Positions 21,904 through 34,083 of a stretch of 64,000 bases of DNA are shown piece after piece. This DNA comes from Bipolaris cookei (Eukaryota; Ascomycota; Dothideomycetes; Pleosporales; Pleosporaceae). Each line of letters opens with the position of its first letter. Positions within the stretch are counted from its first letter, which is position 1. Below the pieces are notes generated by a model that ran no database searches, had not been told where the DNA came from, and saw only the letters and a program-made list of their open reading frames with translations. A program made the position numbers and the translations under genes. The stretch spans positions 552,831 through 616,830 of the forward strand of contig NRSV01000003.1 of NCBI GenBank assembly GCA_002286855.1, given 5' to 3'.

Positions 21904-23734
21904 AATCTGGCAGGCAGGGTCGGTACTGAGGAGTGGTGTTTGTGTAGTGGGTGCTCAAGATGTGTGTTGTGGGGATCGCATGACGCCCAGGACGCGGACA
22001 GGGAGAGCAGAGCTACCAACGGCAGCTCGAGACGGAACGAGTGAGCAGCACCAATGAGACAGCTGGAGACAGAAGGATTCCAGGCGCTTATGGAGCGGAT
22101 GCAGCCAAGGGAAAGAGGGTTGCGTGTCCAGTTGCAGCACGAGCGAGCAAGCTAGAGGGCGACAAGACGGGCTCGGAGACGTCAGTGGGAAGGCGATATC
22201 GAGCGGATATCATGAAGAGAGGCTATTGAGACGTCTTGCGAGACGTGATGGGGTGCGCCGGTGGCCAGACAGGGTGGTGAGGATGCGAGGCTCGAGGCGG
22301 CGTTGGAGGGAGCAGTCGGCTGGGAGGGGGGGGAGAGGAGACAGCGGCACCAAAGGAGAGGGCGCGCGCACTCGTGGCCGTCGAGGCGGATGGCGGCAGC
22401 GGCTGCGACGTTAGCAGAGCAGATGGAGGGCAGGCTGGTGAGGGCAACGGGGGCGTGGTGCGGTATGGGAGTCAGAATGGCAGTGGAGAATCGAGCGTGC
22501 GAATGTCGTGAGAGAATGAATGGCCCCGACGCTGGCGAGCGAGACGGGCTTAGCGCATGTGGTCTGTGCGCGGTGCCCAAGGACAAGGCCAGGAGGGAGG
22601 GCTAGAGGGCATTAGTCACCGAGGGGTTGCAGGAAGCGCGGTCTCAAGATATCAGCATGTGGCTGGCGTGGCCGTGGCGGCCGCCGCCGTCCCAGCCACA
22701 ACGCAGGCGGAGTGAAGGCGAGGGGCCGTGGCGGCTCTGGGGGGAGGTTGCATCGAAGACCGGACACGCACGCATCAAGAGGGACGGTGGATGACACGGC
22801 TGATATGGGACGAGCAGGAAATGCGGTAGCCCTGGGGGGTCGACGTTTGGGCGTGGATGTGACGAGAAGAAACGGCAGCAGCGGATTCCGTGGAGCAGGC
22901 AGCACAGGGTCCGCCGGCCAATCAGCGCGCCCGCCATGGCTGGGTGGCCGGGGTCTGTCTGCTTTGGCGCGCAGATCGAGTTCGCCTCAGTCCGAGCGTT
23001 GGCTGGCTGCTGTGACGGAGCCCTCCCTGTGCCTCTCACTCTCTCCCCCGTCTCTCGCCCTCTCTCGCTCTCTCGCTCGCTCGCTCTCGCTCTTCCCGCG
23101 CCGCTCTCTGGCCTGCGCGTCAAACCACCAGCTGGATATGACTGTGCGTGTGCATGCATGCGCGGGTGCATTGTGTCCATGTGCAAATGTGCGCGACGCC
23201 GCTGCTCACCCGGGCAGGCGACGCGAGAGGCGGCGGATGGCAAACAGGGACAGGGAGCGCGCTGCTGAAACACTGCGCCGCCACCCAAACGTCATTGCCA
23301 ACGGCCTGCAGCAGCTGGGCCGCCTGGCATACAGTAGTATATGTACTGATACTACTTATATCACACGCCAGCCCAGGACCGTCTCTTGCTTTGTTTTGTG
23401 CCCACGGGCCCTGCAACCCAAGCCCCCGAACATCGACTGCCTGGCCATCGTCGTAGCATGCACGCCCGCCCGCCCTGCCCTCTCTCGCCTTGCGTCCACA
23501 ACGTCCCTGGCGGAGTTTGTCGGTCGGTCAGCCCTGCCGGTCGCGCCTGCCCGTCTCCCTGCGACCGCCTTCCAATAAGCTCCCTCTCTCTCCCCGCTTT
23601 CTAGAACTATACCATATCTCCACTCGACTTCTTCCACGACCAATCAATTCTCCTTCAACCCTGCCGTCCGACGGAAGATGCTGGCCGTGGCAGACTGAAC
23701 ATGTCAGACCGTGGGCTAACATATAAGTTACTGC
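21904..23734. other. GC-rich intergenic and upstream region
   Basis: 1.8 kb between the minus-strand SET gene and the plus-strand esterase pseudogene. It is very GC-rich from about 22.2 to 23.5 kb, with CTCTCGCTCTC-type tracts near 23.04-23.1 kb. Open frames of up to 288 codons occur on both strands, but they are low in complexity, overlap one another antisense and match no family. It is probably the SET gene promoter and leader plus decayed sequence. Confidence 0.5.
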
Positions 23735-25960
23735 ATGATAGACCTGTCAATGCCAACAGAGTCGTCTCCCGTCTTCATCGTGGCTGCGCTTTTGGGCCTC
23801 CTCTTGGCTTCCCATCTGCTGCTCTCTGCCACCGCATCTGTCGTACCCAGCCCTCAGTTAATTGCATCTGATTTATCCATCATCACTCACAATGACCTCT
23901 ATGGCCAGGCTTCCAGTAGACGGGCCGCAAGCATCCTGCTAAGCACCCCTTGTAGCTATTCGCCCGCCCGTTCCTAATGCGCTGCTCTCGACACCGCCCT
24001 CTGGAACCCCCGCAGCCATGCCCAAGACTCGGCCTATCTCGAACACCTCAGTTATGCAAAACTTACTGGTCCTGACTGCCTCTTCTACGTCGACGGCAAC
24101 TCAACCTCACAGTGCACAGCAATATCCACTCGTGGCTAATTGGACCCCTACCCATGTGACAAGCAGCTGCCTGTTGTGTGCTCAACCACTGCTGCTTCTA
24201 CTTCCCTGCCCCGCGTCGCTGTCACAACTAATAGTGCTACCATAGTAGGCCGTCGGGACGACTCCTTCCCGTCCTTTCGTTTCTTTGCCATCAAGTATGG
24301 CGCCGTTCCAGCCCGCTTTACCCACTCGACATACTTACCCCCTACGCCTGGTTCAAACACGACGCCACTCGACTATGTCCCCCCATATGTATGCACATCT
24401 CGTCTGCCTCTCCAGCCCCAAACATCTATGCCAAAGACTGCTTCTTCCTCAACATATGGACCCCATATCTCCCTAATCCTGCAAACAAACCCCCAAAGCT
24501 CAAGGCCGTTATGGTCTTGCTGCATGGCGGGGCTTTCCTCACTGTAACACCAAGTAATCCTACTTATGACGGTTCTGTCCTGGTATCTTGAGGAGACGTT
24601 GTCGTCGTGTCCATCGACTATCGCCTGTCCACACTCGGCCGTCTTGCCCTAAGCAATTCTTCCCTGACAGCAAATTATGGCCTCGGCGATGTAATTACCG
24701 CCTTGGACTGGGTTCGTGCTCACATTGGTGACTTTGGCAGCGACAAAGACAGGATTACCGTGTTCGGACAAAGTGCAGGAGCGTCTTTCGTAAGAGCCCT
24801 GCTAGCATCACCACTGGCACGAGACAAATTTGCTCGCTCAATTATGATGAGTAATTCTCAGGGCACAAGCTCCTCGTCAACCTTTTCGAACTACTTGGCT
24901 ATTGCAGAGGAAACGAAACGTACGCAGGCTCTCGTCGCTGAAGTGGGGTGCGGACAGCTCCAGGGTGAGTATATGGTCCGATGCCTACGCAAGGTGGATG
25001 GATCCATGGGGATTGATCAATGCAAAAAACATTGGCGGGTCAGTCAATTTTCTTGTCACGGTGTTCCATGGAGAATGCCTGGATCAACAGCAAGCTAACA
25101 GTCTCCCAGCTTCCCAGTCATTGATGGTAAATTGTTAACAAGCTCTCTCCTTGACCCAACAGCACCCAGACTAAAACAACCTGTCATGATGGGCATTACG
25201 CACGACGACGGCGCGACGTTTACGTCCTATTCAACCTCCTCCAACCTCTCCGCGATCCTCTCTTCTCAAGACTACCCTGCTTCCACCATTCTCGCCTCAA
25301 ACGCCTTTCTCCTTCCAGATATCAACCAGCAGTACGCTTGCCGTTTTCAACCTCACCTCAAGGGTAGCCACGGACGCCCAGTTGAGATGTCTGTGGCAAC
25401 GCACTGCCTATACCGGAGCCGCAAACAGCATCTTCGACAGATCCTTCCAACATAGAGATTGGAGTCCCAATCCCCCAGTTTGCGAAGCTCCCATCACACC
25501 AGACTACCCGTTTGGCAACCCAAGTCTACCGTGTAAGTTTACCATACTCTCTAAGAGAAAACTACGCTTCAGGTTTCAAAAGAAACACTCCAGCTCACCA
25601 ATTTCCAATGCAGACTGCAAATGCCACTCAGGCGATCTAACCACCGTCTTCGGCACCGTCGTCCCACAAGGCAGACCCCTCTGCGACGACTACGACATAC
25701 CTTTTTCCCAATTCGTCCTTGATTCCCAGACTGCTTTCGTGCGAACAGGGGATCCGAACCCCGATCCCACCTTCTTGAAAGCTAGGGGTTTCACGAATAC
25801 TAGTGTGATGCTTGAGGTGCAGGGGACTTGGGATTCAGTTGATGTGAAAAATCCAATGTTGAAGGCGCTGGATGTAGGGGAGAGGGGTGGTATGACGGGT
25901 TTTGGAGAGGAGGTGCAATGCAAGGCTTTAGGGTTGGGGTTGGAGTATTACAATGAGTAG
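23735..25960 (+). pseudogene. Type-B carboxylesterase pseudogene
   Basis: A signal-peptide-like start and the segments SIITHNDLYG, LEHLSYAKLTGPDCLFYVDG and KDCFFLNIWTPYLP are clear. So are an HGGAF oxyanion loop, DYRLSTLGRLAL, GQSAGA (nucleophile Ser) and a C-terminal CHSGDLTTVFG catalytic-His segment. All are in the right order for a secreted fungal type-B carboxylesterase/lipase of about 650-700 aa. The frame is broken by nonsense codons at 23975-23977, 24137-24139 and 24589-24591. Frame changes occur near 24385, 25005 and 25335. Two introns still look intact: one with an acceptor ending about 25106, and 25534-25612 with GTAAGT..CAG. The TGA at 24589 falls where relatives have Arg (SRGDVVVV), consistent with CGA to TGA. 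It cannot encode an active enzyme. Confidence 0.88.
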
Positions 25961-26969
25961 GTGTGGTTGAGAATTTAGAGCTGGTAGACCTTTACTTCTT
26001 CTTCCTTTTATATACAACTTGGACAAATGGTAAGAATGTAATTAGGGGGGTTTGTTTTTTCACTTCTCAAATCGATTCGTCACGTTGAATCCCACCCAAG
26101 AATTGAGTTTTTTAAATCATCATCCTTCATCCCTCATCCTCATTAATACAGTCGTACGACTCTTGCTCTAAGTTCTATAATATAATCTCCCCCCCCCCCA
26201 AAGTCATTCAATCATTTGCATTCAGAGAAAGAAAGAAAGAAAGAAAGAAAAAAAAGAGAGAGAGAAAAGACTCAGAATCGACAAGGATCAAAACATATCC
26301 ATTCCTCCTCTTCTGATTCCTTTTCCATTTGCTTTGCTTCGCCTTTGCTTTACTCTCATTTCCTGGTCCTGAAAGCGAGAAGAAAAAAAGAAGAGATAAG
26401 GAAAGAAGGAGAAAAAGCAAGATAACACATACACGTTTTGGTATAAAGCAAAAGGTCTAGCAGTTCACCCTCCTTCACCTTGCCATGCTTTGCATTTCCT
26501 TTTTCCCTTCATGCCTTTTTTTTCTCCCCCATCCCACCCTTTTCATCCCCCATCCCCAGCCTTTACGGCCGAAAAGGAATAGAAGAGAAGCAAAAAAGAG
26601 GGGATTAGGAAAAAAAGAGAGAGAGAGAGAGACACACACACACACAGAGAGTAGAACCCGTCGTACATGTCCGTTATTCCATGCCTTTTGCCTTTGCCTT
26701 GATTTGCTTTGGGTTGCCTTTTCTCCCTTGCCTTTAATAGTTTTGTTGTCGTGGAAAATACACATTCCAAGACCCCTCTCCAACCCCCCTCCCCCAATAA
26801 TTACCTCCCCATCATTCTTGTTTCTCCCTCAATATCTCTCACCTCCCGTTCCCAAACGAGAGACAGAAAACAAGAAAAAAACAAAACCAAGGGGTGGGTA
26901 AAAACATGGTAGGGTATGGTGGAAGAGGACAAAGGACAAAAATTACTCAAGGTTCAGAGAAAAGGCTTC
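25961..26969. other. Intergenic low-complexity region
   Basis: It contains poly-C near 26190, (GAAA)n near 26225-26255 and a GA/CA microsatellite near 26611-26650, with many purine-rich tracts. ORFs on both strands are composition-driven. It separates the esterase relic from the 3' end of the Ran-binding gene. Confidence 0.6.
26611..26650. repeat. (GA)n(CA)n microsatellite
   Basis: About eight GA dinucleotides followed directly by about eight CA dinucleotides. A simple-sequence locus. Confidence 0.85.
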
Positions 26970-28844
26970 CTACAACTGTTCCTCTTGAACTTTTGTCACT
27001 TCTTCCCAGAGTTGCTTGGCGTTTTCGGCCTTCATCTGTTTGCGCACCTCCATGTTAGTGATTCCAAAAAAAATAGGATTATCATAGGAAAAGAAAGAAA
27101 AAAAAGGGTCCTTACCCTGAGTAAATGCATCTCCAGCTCGCCATCCTGGTTGGGCGAGTTGAAGAGCAGGCGTCCATCCTTTGGCTTTTCGCCCTGGGCG
27201 TCGCCTCCAAATACCATTTTGCGCGTAACGGCGGCGTTGAGAAGTAGACGGTGAGTACCTTCTGCGCGGAGGACAAAGCGGGCTTTCTTGGGCTCATCGA
27301 CTGTAATGTTGAACTTGAACGTTCCCACACCACGCTCCTTCCATGCTCGGTTCGAACCTTCGCCAGCCATAAGGTACAGCTTTGCGCGACCGGTCCAGAT
27401 GGTTTGCTCGCCCTCTTCTCCAGTCTCGGGTGCTTTATCAAGGTTAGCTTCATCATTCACAGTAGATAAGCAGAAGCTCACGGTGTTGCGAAAGAAGAGG
27501 CTGGCTCGACTGCCGTTCCTCTTTCTCGGTAGCCTTTTCTGGGTCTTCGTCATCGCCGTCCTCATCTTCAGAAGATTCTTCGTCTGCTGCTGCTCCAAAT
27601 GGTTTCTCCTTCTCTTTCAAGCCCTTGATTTCCAGGTTGCCTCCAGGTGCTGCAAAGGATCCGATTGTCTTGACACCACCCAAACCTCCAAATCCGCCGC
27701 CTAGCGACCCGCCAAAGGAACTTCCGCCAAAGGATGATGTACCAGAGCCACCAAGCGCTCCAAATCCACCGCCACCCAGTGTTGATGGGTCTGCACTTCC
27801 AGCAAACGAGGATAATTTGCTACCACTTGCTGCGCCAAAGGGAGAACTAGTACTAGGCTTGGAACCACCAAGTCCACCAAACGGAGACGTAGTCGAGGCT
27901 GCAAAGCCACCAAAACCAGAAGCCTTGAATTTATCGTCAGACGTTTGCGGTAGCGAATCGGCCTTATCCGAGGTCTTTGCTTGCTGAGGTTTGGCTGCCA
28001 TGGCGGCGAAAGGCGATGCTGCAGAAGTGTTGGCGAATCCGCTCCCCGGTGGAATCTAATATCAATGTTAATTTCGCTGTGACCAAGAAAAGACACATAT
28101 TAGCTAATTTACCTTGGCCTTTGACTCTGTATCTGTGATACTCTGGGTTCTTTCCTTGTCTCGCAGCCGCTTGGAATCACGCTCTTCGCTAAGAGCCGTG
28201 TCGACAAGCTTGCCATTTGCTGCTCCGATTTCGGTACCTTTGGTATCTCCAGTGTCGTTCTCAGCTTCCTCACGCGATCGCTTGTTCTTTGGGCTTGTGT
28301 TGGAACCAGACCTCTTTTCGGTCGTAGCTGTCGAAGTCGTGGTCGATGCGTTCTTGTTGGGCGACGTCATATGCTCGTCTGTGTCGGTTTCCTTGATACT
28401 CGAGATAGCGCTGCCGGCAGGTTTGGCGGGCATGCCAGCCTCCAGATCCTTTGTAATATCTCTCGATCTCTTGCGCGCATGGCGCTCAATCTTCTTTTCT
28501 GGCTGCTTGTCGACATCGACATCGTCTTCAAAGTCTTCGCGGCTGCGCTTCCGCCGTAATCGTCCGCGCTCGCTATCTGATCCCGAGACGCTCTGGTCGC
28601 CCGGTTTGGTGATGCCGTTGGTCGCGTCCTTTGTGGCTTGATCGGTGTCGGAAACGGGGTTCGATGTGGGCGGCGCATCAATTTGCGTGTCTTTGAGCTT
28701 CTCCCTTACATTCTTGCCCTCGCTATCGCTGCTCTTGTCGCTCCGCGCAGGAGATGTTGGTGCCGTGCCTGTGATATCTTTGGTTGCAGGGGTCGAGGTG
28801 ACGGCCGCAGCAGCTTCGTGCTGTGTCTCCGGCGTGTCGGCCAT
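26970..28844 (-). CDS. YRB2: Yrb2/Hba1-type Ran-binding protein
   Basis: Exons 28844-28113, 28055-27482, 27432-27116 and 27047-26970 give 566 aa. The N-terminal half is charged and Ser/Thr-rich with bipartite nuclear-localisation clusters (RLRRKRSRED, RHARKRSRD). A middle segment of FG repeats (GFGGFAAST, SPFGGLGG, SSFGGSLGG) is followed by an acidic patch. A C-terminal RanBP1-type domain covers about residues 437-560 (WTGRAKLYLM, WKERGVGTFKFN, HRLLLNAAVTRKMVF, NAKQLWEEV). The order NLS, FG repeats, RanBD is that of yeast Yrb2 and fission yeast Hba1. These nuclear proteins assist Crm1/exportin-1 in NES-cargo export by binding Ran-GTP. The three introns have clear donors and CTAAC/CTAAT branch sites. 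Confidence 0.88.
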
Positions 28845-29762
28845 GGTACAGATTGGCTGCTATTATAGGCTTTAGGGAAGGGCTGATGTATGCGCTGCGG
28901 AGCGAGGATAGTCGGGCTCAAGGCTGGTGTAGACGGTGGTTCGGGGACTGAGAGTGCAGCCTTGTAGGGTTTAGTGTAGCTAGGATTGGGTAAATAGGAA
29001 GAATGGCAAGTGCAGGGTAGTAAGGGAGTGGTCAAGTTGCGGTGGCCAGGTGCGACAGTCGCGCAGGTGATGCTCTGGCACGGCTAGCGGCGAGCTGAAG
29101 GTCAGACAATGGGATGTGGCAGGTCTTACCCGACAGTGTCAACAAGGACAGAAGGGGGGCAAAAGGCCCTGGGAACGGGAATGTCCTGCAGTGGCTTGCT
29201 TTGTTCCAGCGGAGGGAAGTCGGTCGTCGATCGAGTGGTCTAGTAGTTGCAGTGGAGTCGGTCAAAGCGCCGCGTCCCAAATTTCCACTGCAATGCGCCG
29301 GTGCAGCGGTGACTGAGAAATGCCAGGAGCCAGTCCCGAACGCGTCTGCAGTGAGAGGTGGGTGGTGAGCAGTGAACCCACGCTCTGTGTGTTGAGTGAT
29401 TCGCCGAGGAGCAGAGGATTGGCGCTTCTGCCCGTCGTGGTCGAGTGCGTTGTCGCTGCAAAGACCAATGACGAAGTGGGGAAGACGACCTGCCTAAACA
29501 CAGGCGCGGGTCGCTGCAACTCTTGCGTATTGGGCTGTTTTTGGTGCATGCACGTCAGACTTGCAGCATCATGAAGGCGTGTCAAATGCGGTCTAATACG
29601 GTGCGCTGTGAATAGTCCAGGTGAATTTACATATGTGAACATGTCCAGGGCCGAATCGGCGCCATCTCATCAGGCTTGCCCTGAACGCCCGGGGCCGTGT
29701 CATGCATCCCCTACCAAATAGCACACTACTTTTACACCAAACCCATAGTAGCCTATTCCACA
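28845..29762. other. Intergenic, upstream of YRB2, downstream of YIP4
   Basis: Promoter side of the minus-strand Ran-binding gene and 3' side of YIP4. Only short or composition-biased ORFs are seen; no other feature. Confidence 0.55.
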
Positions 29763-30787
29763 CTAGCTGATAAAGCAAAGACAGCCCAGCGCGACGTAAA
29801 ATACAAACAAGGGGTATACTGCAATCCCGACTCGGTTTCTCACTACTCCAGATCCGCCCATGATGCTAACCCCAGCTGCCAGTGACCATGCAATCAGAAC
29901 CACGTAGACGGGTATGCGCACTATGACGGGTATGCCGACAGCGCTAAGCACTGAGGCAATGACAAGCGGAAACAGAGTGTAGCCGATAATCGAGATGGAC
30001 TGGAAGAAGGCGCTGTAGTAGCGTTAGCATCTGTCTCGTGAATGCGTGAGAACCATGTACGAACATGTTGCCGCCCAGTAACTTGATCTGTAGCGTTACT
30101 ACAGCCTCTCCGATCCAAACCATGGCAAAGACGCCTGAGAAGACAAGGTCCTTTTGGTCGCCCTTGGCGCCCCAGGACAGAAACAAGCTCAGAAGTAAGC
30201 AGAAGATGAGCGGCCCCCAAAGGTCCCAGTCTCTTAGCCCCTCGCTCATGCCGCCCTGGAGAATGACATCGGCATCTGGCCATCTGCCTGCAATGTTCCT
30301 GAGGCGACCACCGACACCGTCTGCTTCACCGCGCTCTGCGGCCCCAATGCCTCCACCGCGCTGCATCATGCCGCCCAGCAGGTACTTGGGGTACAGCACC
30401 TGCTTCATCTTCTCCCAAATGGCAAAAATGTCTCTCGACAGCGTCTCCCATACCGTCTCATCAATGGTGTTTGTTGGCGCGCGGCGGTCTTCGCCCGGAA
30501 TGGTCGACGTTAAGTAAGACTGTGTCTGGGCAGCGTTGCGTTGAATGTTACCCGTCAGCGGCGCGCGGTCCGACGTGCCTTGCAAAGGGTCGTCGAGGTC
30601 ATCGAGGGTAGCTGGTGATGGTTAGCTCGTCATCGACCGTTGCCTCGTGTATGTACATATGGAGGGGTGGGTAGGCTGCTGCTGCTGCATGCGACGCACC
30701 ATCGTCCGGGTCAATCAAATCACGCTCCACTGCATCGTCATCGTAGGGATTGGCGCTCGTTGCGGAACTGGGCATCATTGCCGCCAT
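29763..30787 (-). CDS. YIP4: Yip1-family Golgi membrane protein, Yip4/YIPF6 type
   Basis: Exons 30787-30700, 30611-30065 and 30012-29763 give 294 aa. The N-terminal cytosolic part is acidic and polar. The family signature DETVWETLSRDIFAIWEKMK is followed by YPKYLLGG and DLWGPLIFCLLLSLFLSW, the first of five predicted membrane segments. The other four follow, ending at the C-terminus (YPLFVFYVALGCLCFIS). Yip1-domain proteins bind prenylated Rab GTPases and act in ER-Golgi and Golgi trafficking; the DLWGPL motif and short tail point to Yip4/YIPF6. The second intron donor is GTTCGT, weaker than usual. The gene is divergent from GAL7, with 333 bp between start codons. Confidence 0.88.
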
Positions 30788-31120
30788 ATTTCGGTAAAAA
30801 AAAACCCTACGTTGACAGGTTGCGGGCTGCTTCTCCAATCGGGCAGGTATCGTGGGTTGATGGAGAGGCTCTGCTGTCCTTAACCTATACGCGCAAGCTC
30901 CCGGAGGTGTCGTGGAGGGTGTGCTACCGGATCAGGCTAGTATCCCGCCGGCAGGGAAAGCTTGACCCTGTTAGCGTGCACCGCTTGACTTACAGCCTGC
31001 AGCCCGCCCATGCTGCTGTCTCGCTGTCTCGTGCTCTCTCGCTATATATATGTACTTCTGTAAATCCTGCAAAGCCGCCTCTGTTCACCCCACTATCTGC
31101 ACCGGCAAAATATCGACGAC

Positions 31121-32505
31121 ATGACTGACCCCATCTTGAACGACATCTCCCACAGGCGCTTCAATCTGTTGCGAGGAAGTTGGATATTAGTTTCTCCACA
31201 CCGGACAAAGCGCCCATGGCAGTAAGCACAGTCATACAAGCATCTGTCGCATAAACGCCTAATTTCTCCGTAGAGGCATGCAAGAGTCGCCCTCAAAGAC
31301 GACACTCCCCGATTATGACCCAAAGGTAATCTCAGCACTCGAGCAAAGTCTCAAACATGACTACACTACTAACTCCAACTAGTGCTATCTATGTCCATCA
31401 AATACGCGGGCTAATGGCGAGCACAACCCCAAGTTTGAGAACACTTTTGTCTTTGTCAACGACTACAGTGCCGTCATGGAAGAGCAGCAAGAGTATCACC
31501 CAGACTCTAAAGATGGTTCCCTTGCTTCTCGCCTGCTCCGCGCTGAAGCCGTTACTGGAAAATGCTACGTCATATGTTTCTCCCCATCCCACAACCTCAC
31601 TCTAGCCGACATGTCACCCACTCAGATTGTACCAATCATAGAAACCTGGACGAACATTTATATTACGCACCTAGATTCAAAATCGCCACTAGCCAAATTT
31701 GCTTCGGCAATCAACATTCCACCGCTATCACAGGGCCCTCTTACCCCACCAAACGCGCAGTACCGGTACATGCAAATCTTTGAAAACAAAGGTACAGCAA
31801 TGGGCTGCTCCAACCCCCACCCTCATGGCCAAATCTGGACAACCACTTCACTTCCTGAAGAGCCCGCGACCGAACTTGTGCAGCTGAGCAAGTACCGTAA
31901 AGAAAATGGCGGTTCCCACATGCTGGTGGACTACGCCGAGTTAGAGTCAAAGGAGAGGACACGTACAGTATTTGAGAACGAGAGCTTCTGGGCCGGTGTT
32001 CCCTACTGGGCCGTCTGGCCGTTTGAGATTATGATTGTCCCGAAGCAGCACAAGCGGTCGCTTGTAGATTTCACAAAAGAAGAGCGTGTACAACTATCAG
32101 AGGCTATTGCTGAGATTACAAGGCGGTATGACAACCTCTTTGAGACACAATTCCCATATAGTAAGTCGTCAAACCCGTCTGGAGCAATAGACGTGACTAA
32201 CGAGATAAGGCATGGGACTGCACCAAGCTCCTCTTACAGGCACAGCCGACGAGATTGAGTGCAGCCATTTCCACATTCACTTCTACCCACCACTACTACG
32301 AAGCGCCACAGTCCGCAAGTTCCAGGTTGGCTACGAAATGATGGCCGAGCCCCAGCGTGACATCACGCCTGAGCAAGCAGCAGAGCGTCTGAGGAGTTGT
32401 GACGGCGAGCTTTACCGTAGGAGGCTCGAGGCATCACCAGTAAGCAACGGTGTGAATGGCGTAAATGGCGTAAATGGCTTAAATGGCGTGAACGGCACCC
32501 ATTAA
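31121..32505 (+). CDS. GAL7: Galactose-1-phosphate uridylyltransferase
   Basis: Exons 31121-31221, 31274-31325, 31383-32160 and 32210-32505 give 408 aa, close to the family length plus a tail. It starts MTDPILNDISHRRFNLLRGS and keeps RTKRPWQG. Zinc ligands C52 and C55 lie in CYLCPSN. The catalytic triad HPH is at 197-199 in NPHPHGQIWTT, followed by the C-terminal-domain motif CSHFHIHFYPP. Known role: UMP transfer between UDP-glucose and galactose-1-phosphate in the cytosolic Leloir pathway. The C-terminus carries a short repetitive tail (VNG/LNG units) not typical of the enzyme. No other GAL genes lie in the window, as is usual in filamentous fungi. Confidence 0.95.
32452..32496 (+). repeat. 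Five 9-bp repeats encoding VNG units
   Basis: Five tandem copies of (G/T)T(G/A)AA(T/C)GGC encode VNG, VNG, VNG, LNG, VNG at the extreme C-terminus of the GAL7 product. Confidence 0.85.
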
Positions 32506-33100
32506 AGCGCTTACCCGAAGCATGCTCCTGATACCCAGTTTTCTGACTTTTTTTTTGCGCGCTCAACAACTGCTTATACATTTGCTGTAATTTGCTGTAA
32601 GACGTTCTTACGATGGGAGAAGATACCCAAGACCTGAGATGAGAGAAATGATGGCTAGATGTGGGCTGCATACACATAGCATGAGGAATGTCGTTAGACA
32701 TTAAGACATTCTCTCTTTTTTTCCAGATACGAAATCATGCATTACCCAAACTACCCAAAAACTCCCGAGTCAAGCCTAGCCGCGACCATACAAAACTCAT
32801 CCCAAAGTGCTACAAAAACATGTTGGGAAACTTAGATTGCACAAGCAAACATCACAAAGGGGGGAGGGGGGGCGCGGGGAGCACCGAAGCTAGTCAACGT
32901 CATAAGCCAGAACGGCGGGGCAACACACACACACACAGACAGAGCACATGTGCCCACGCCATGTGCCCCACCAAACGAACATCCCTCGGAACCTGTTCTC
33001 GAACGAAACCCCTCACCACCAACCACCAGAACTCCTCTCCACCTAACATTCCATATCCTTTCTATAAGCCCTAAGAAAAACACTGTCGTCGTCAACGAAA
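32506..33100. other. Intergenic between GAL7 and ACBP
   Basis: 3' flank of GAL7 and promoter of the acyl-CoA-binding protein gene. It holds a G-rich tract near 32860-32880 and a short (AC)n tract near 32925-32940. No gene was recognised. Confidence 0.55.
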
Positions 33101-33884
33101 ATGCCCTCCGCAAAGTTCACCGAAGTCTACCAAAAAGTCAGCGCCATGGGCGAGAAGCTCAAGGCTGCTGGCAAGCAAGGTCCCAGCAACGATGAGCAGC
33201 TCAAGGTAACGCTTTCCCCCTTTCCCCCTCCCCCCTTCCCCCTCCCTCTCTCTTTCTCTTTCTCTTTCTCTCTCTCTCTCTCTATCACTATCTTAAGCTT
33301 CCCCACCCGGGCCAAAGCTGCCGCAAGCAGCATGTAGAAGAGAAAGAGAAAAAAATGCAATAGAGATGCATGGGCTTTGGGACATGCAGGAAGGCTCATG
33401 CAGCTGTACTATGCTTGCATCTCTTTTGTACAGAAAATAAATTTTGAAGAGTTGAAGCTGACAAAAGTGTAGCTTTATGCGTATGCGAAGATTGCAAATG
33501 GTCAGGACATCAACGCGGCCAAGAAGCCGGGCATGTTCGATCTTACTGTATGTCACTCATTTTTCTTTTTTTTTCACTACTTGTCTAGATTCATGTGTAA
33601 CGGTTTCCCTTTTGCGAGCGAGCGATCGAACGAATGAACAAACGAACGGAATATCACAATGGGTACTGCATGTAAGAGCGGAGATGGAGGGATGAGGTGG
33701 ATACCAGAGTGCCATTACGAAGAAAGTAGTAGCGATACAAAACGGAAGCTGACAGTAGATACAACAGGGCAAGGCCAAGTACAACAAGTGGAAGGAGGTT
33801 GTCGATGCTGGAACGACCCAGGAGCAGGCTGAGCAAGAGTACATCAAGACTGGTGAGGAGATACTAGCCAAGTATGACAACTAG
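33101..33884 (+). CDS. ACB1: Acyl-CoA-binding protein
   Basis: Exons 33101-33205, 33473-33547 and 33768-33884 give 98 aa, the normal ACBP size. It reads MPSAKFTEVYQKVSAMGEKL, then the conserved LYAYAKIANGQDI with the acyl-CoA-contacting Tyr and Lys. KPGMFDLTGKAKYNKW carries the KPG..D..GKAK.....W core. The protein binds medium- and long-chain acyl-CoA in the cytosol and feeds elongation, desaturation and lipid synthesis. Its introns (267 and 220 bp) are longer than most here, and the first opens with a (CT)n-rich tract. Between the exons, ORF callers see only noise, so the gene is easily missed. Confidence 0.93.
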
Positions 33885-34083
33885 AGAGACGAAAGATGGG
33901 AAAGCCACAATGTCACAAGGGCAATCAATGGTGAATGAATAAAAGAATGAAAAAGAGCTTTGAGCTATGATATACTGCTTTGGGTTCTATTTTTCATGTC
34001 TGGAATGCGTTACTATGTTCGGCTGAGGCTGACACGTTCATGTTAACATCAAAGCGATAGTAAGAGGTACATCTTGGTACCCT

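Noticed and set aside
22644..23578. Overlapping ORFs of 214 and 288 codons on opposite strands
   Set aside because: GC-rich, low-complexity translations that overlap antisense and show no domain, splice chain or family resemblance.
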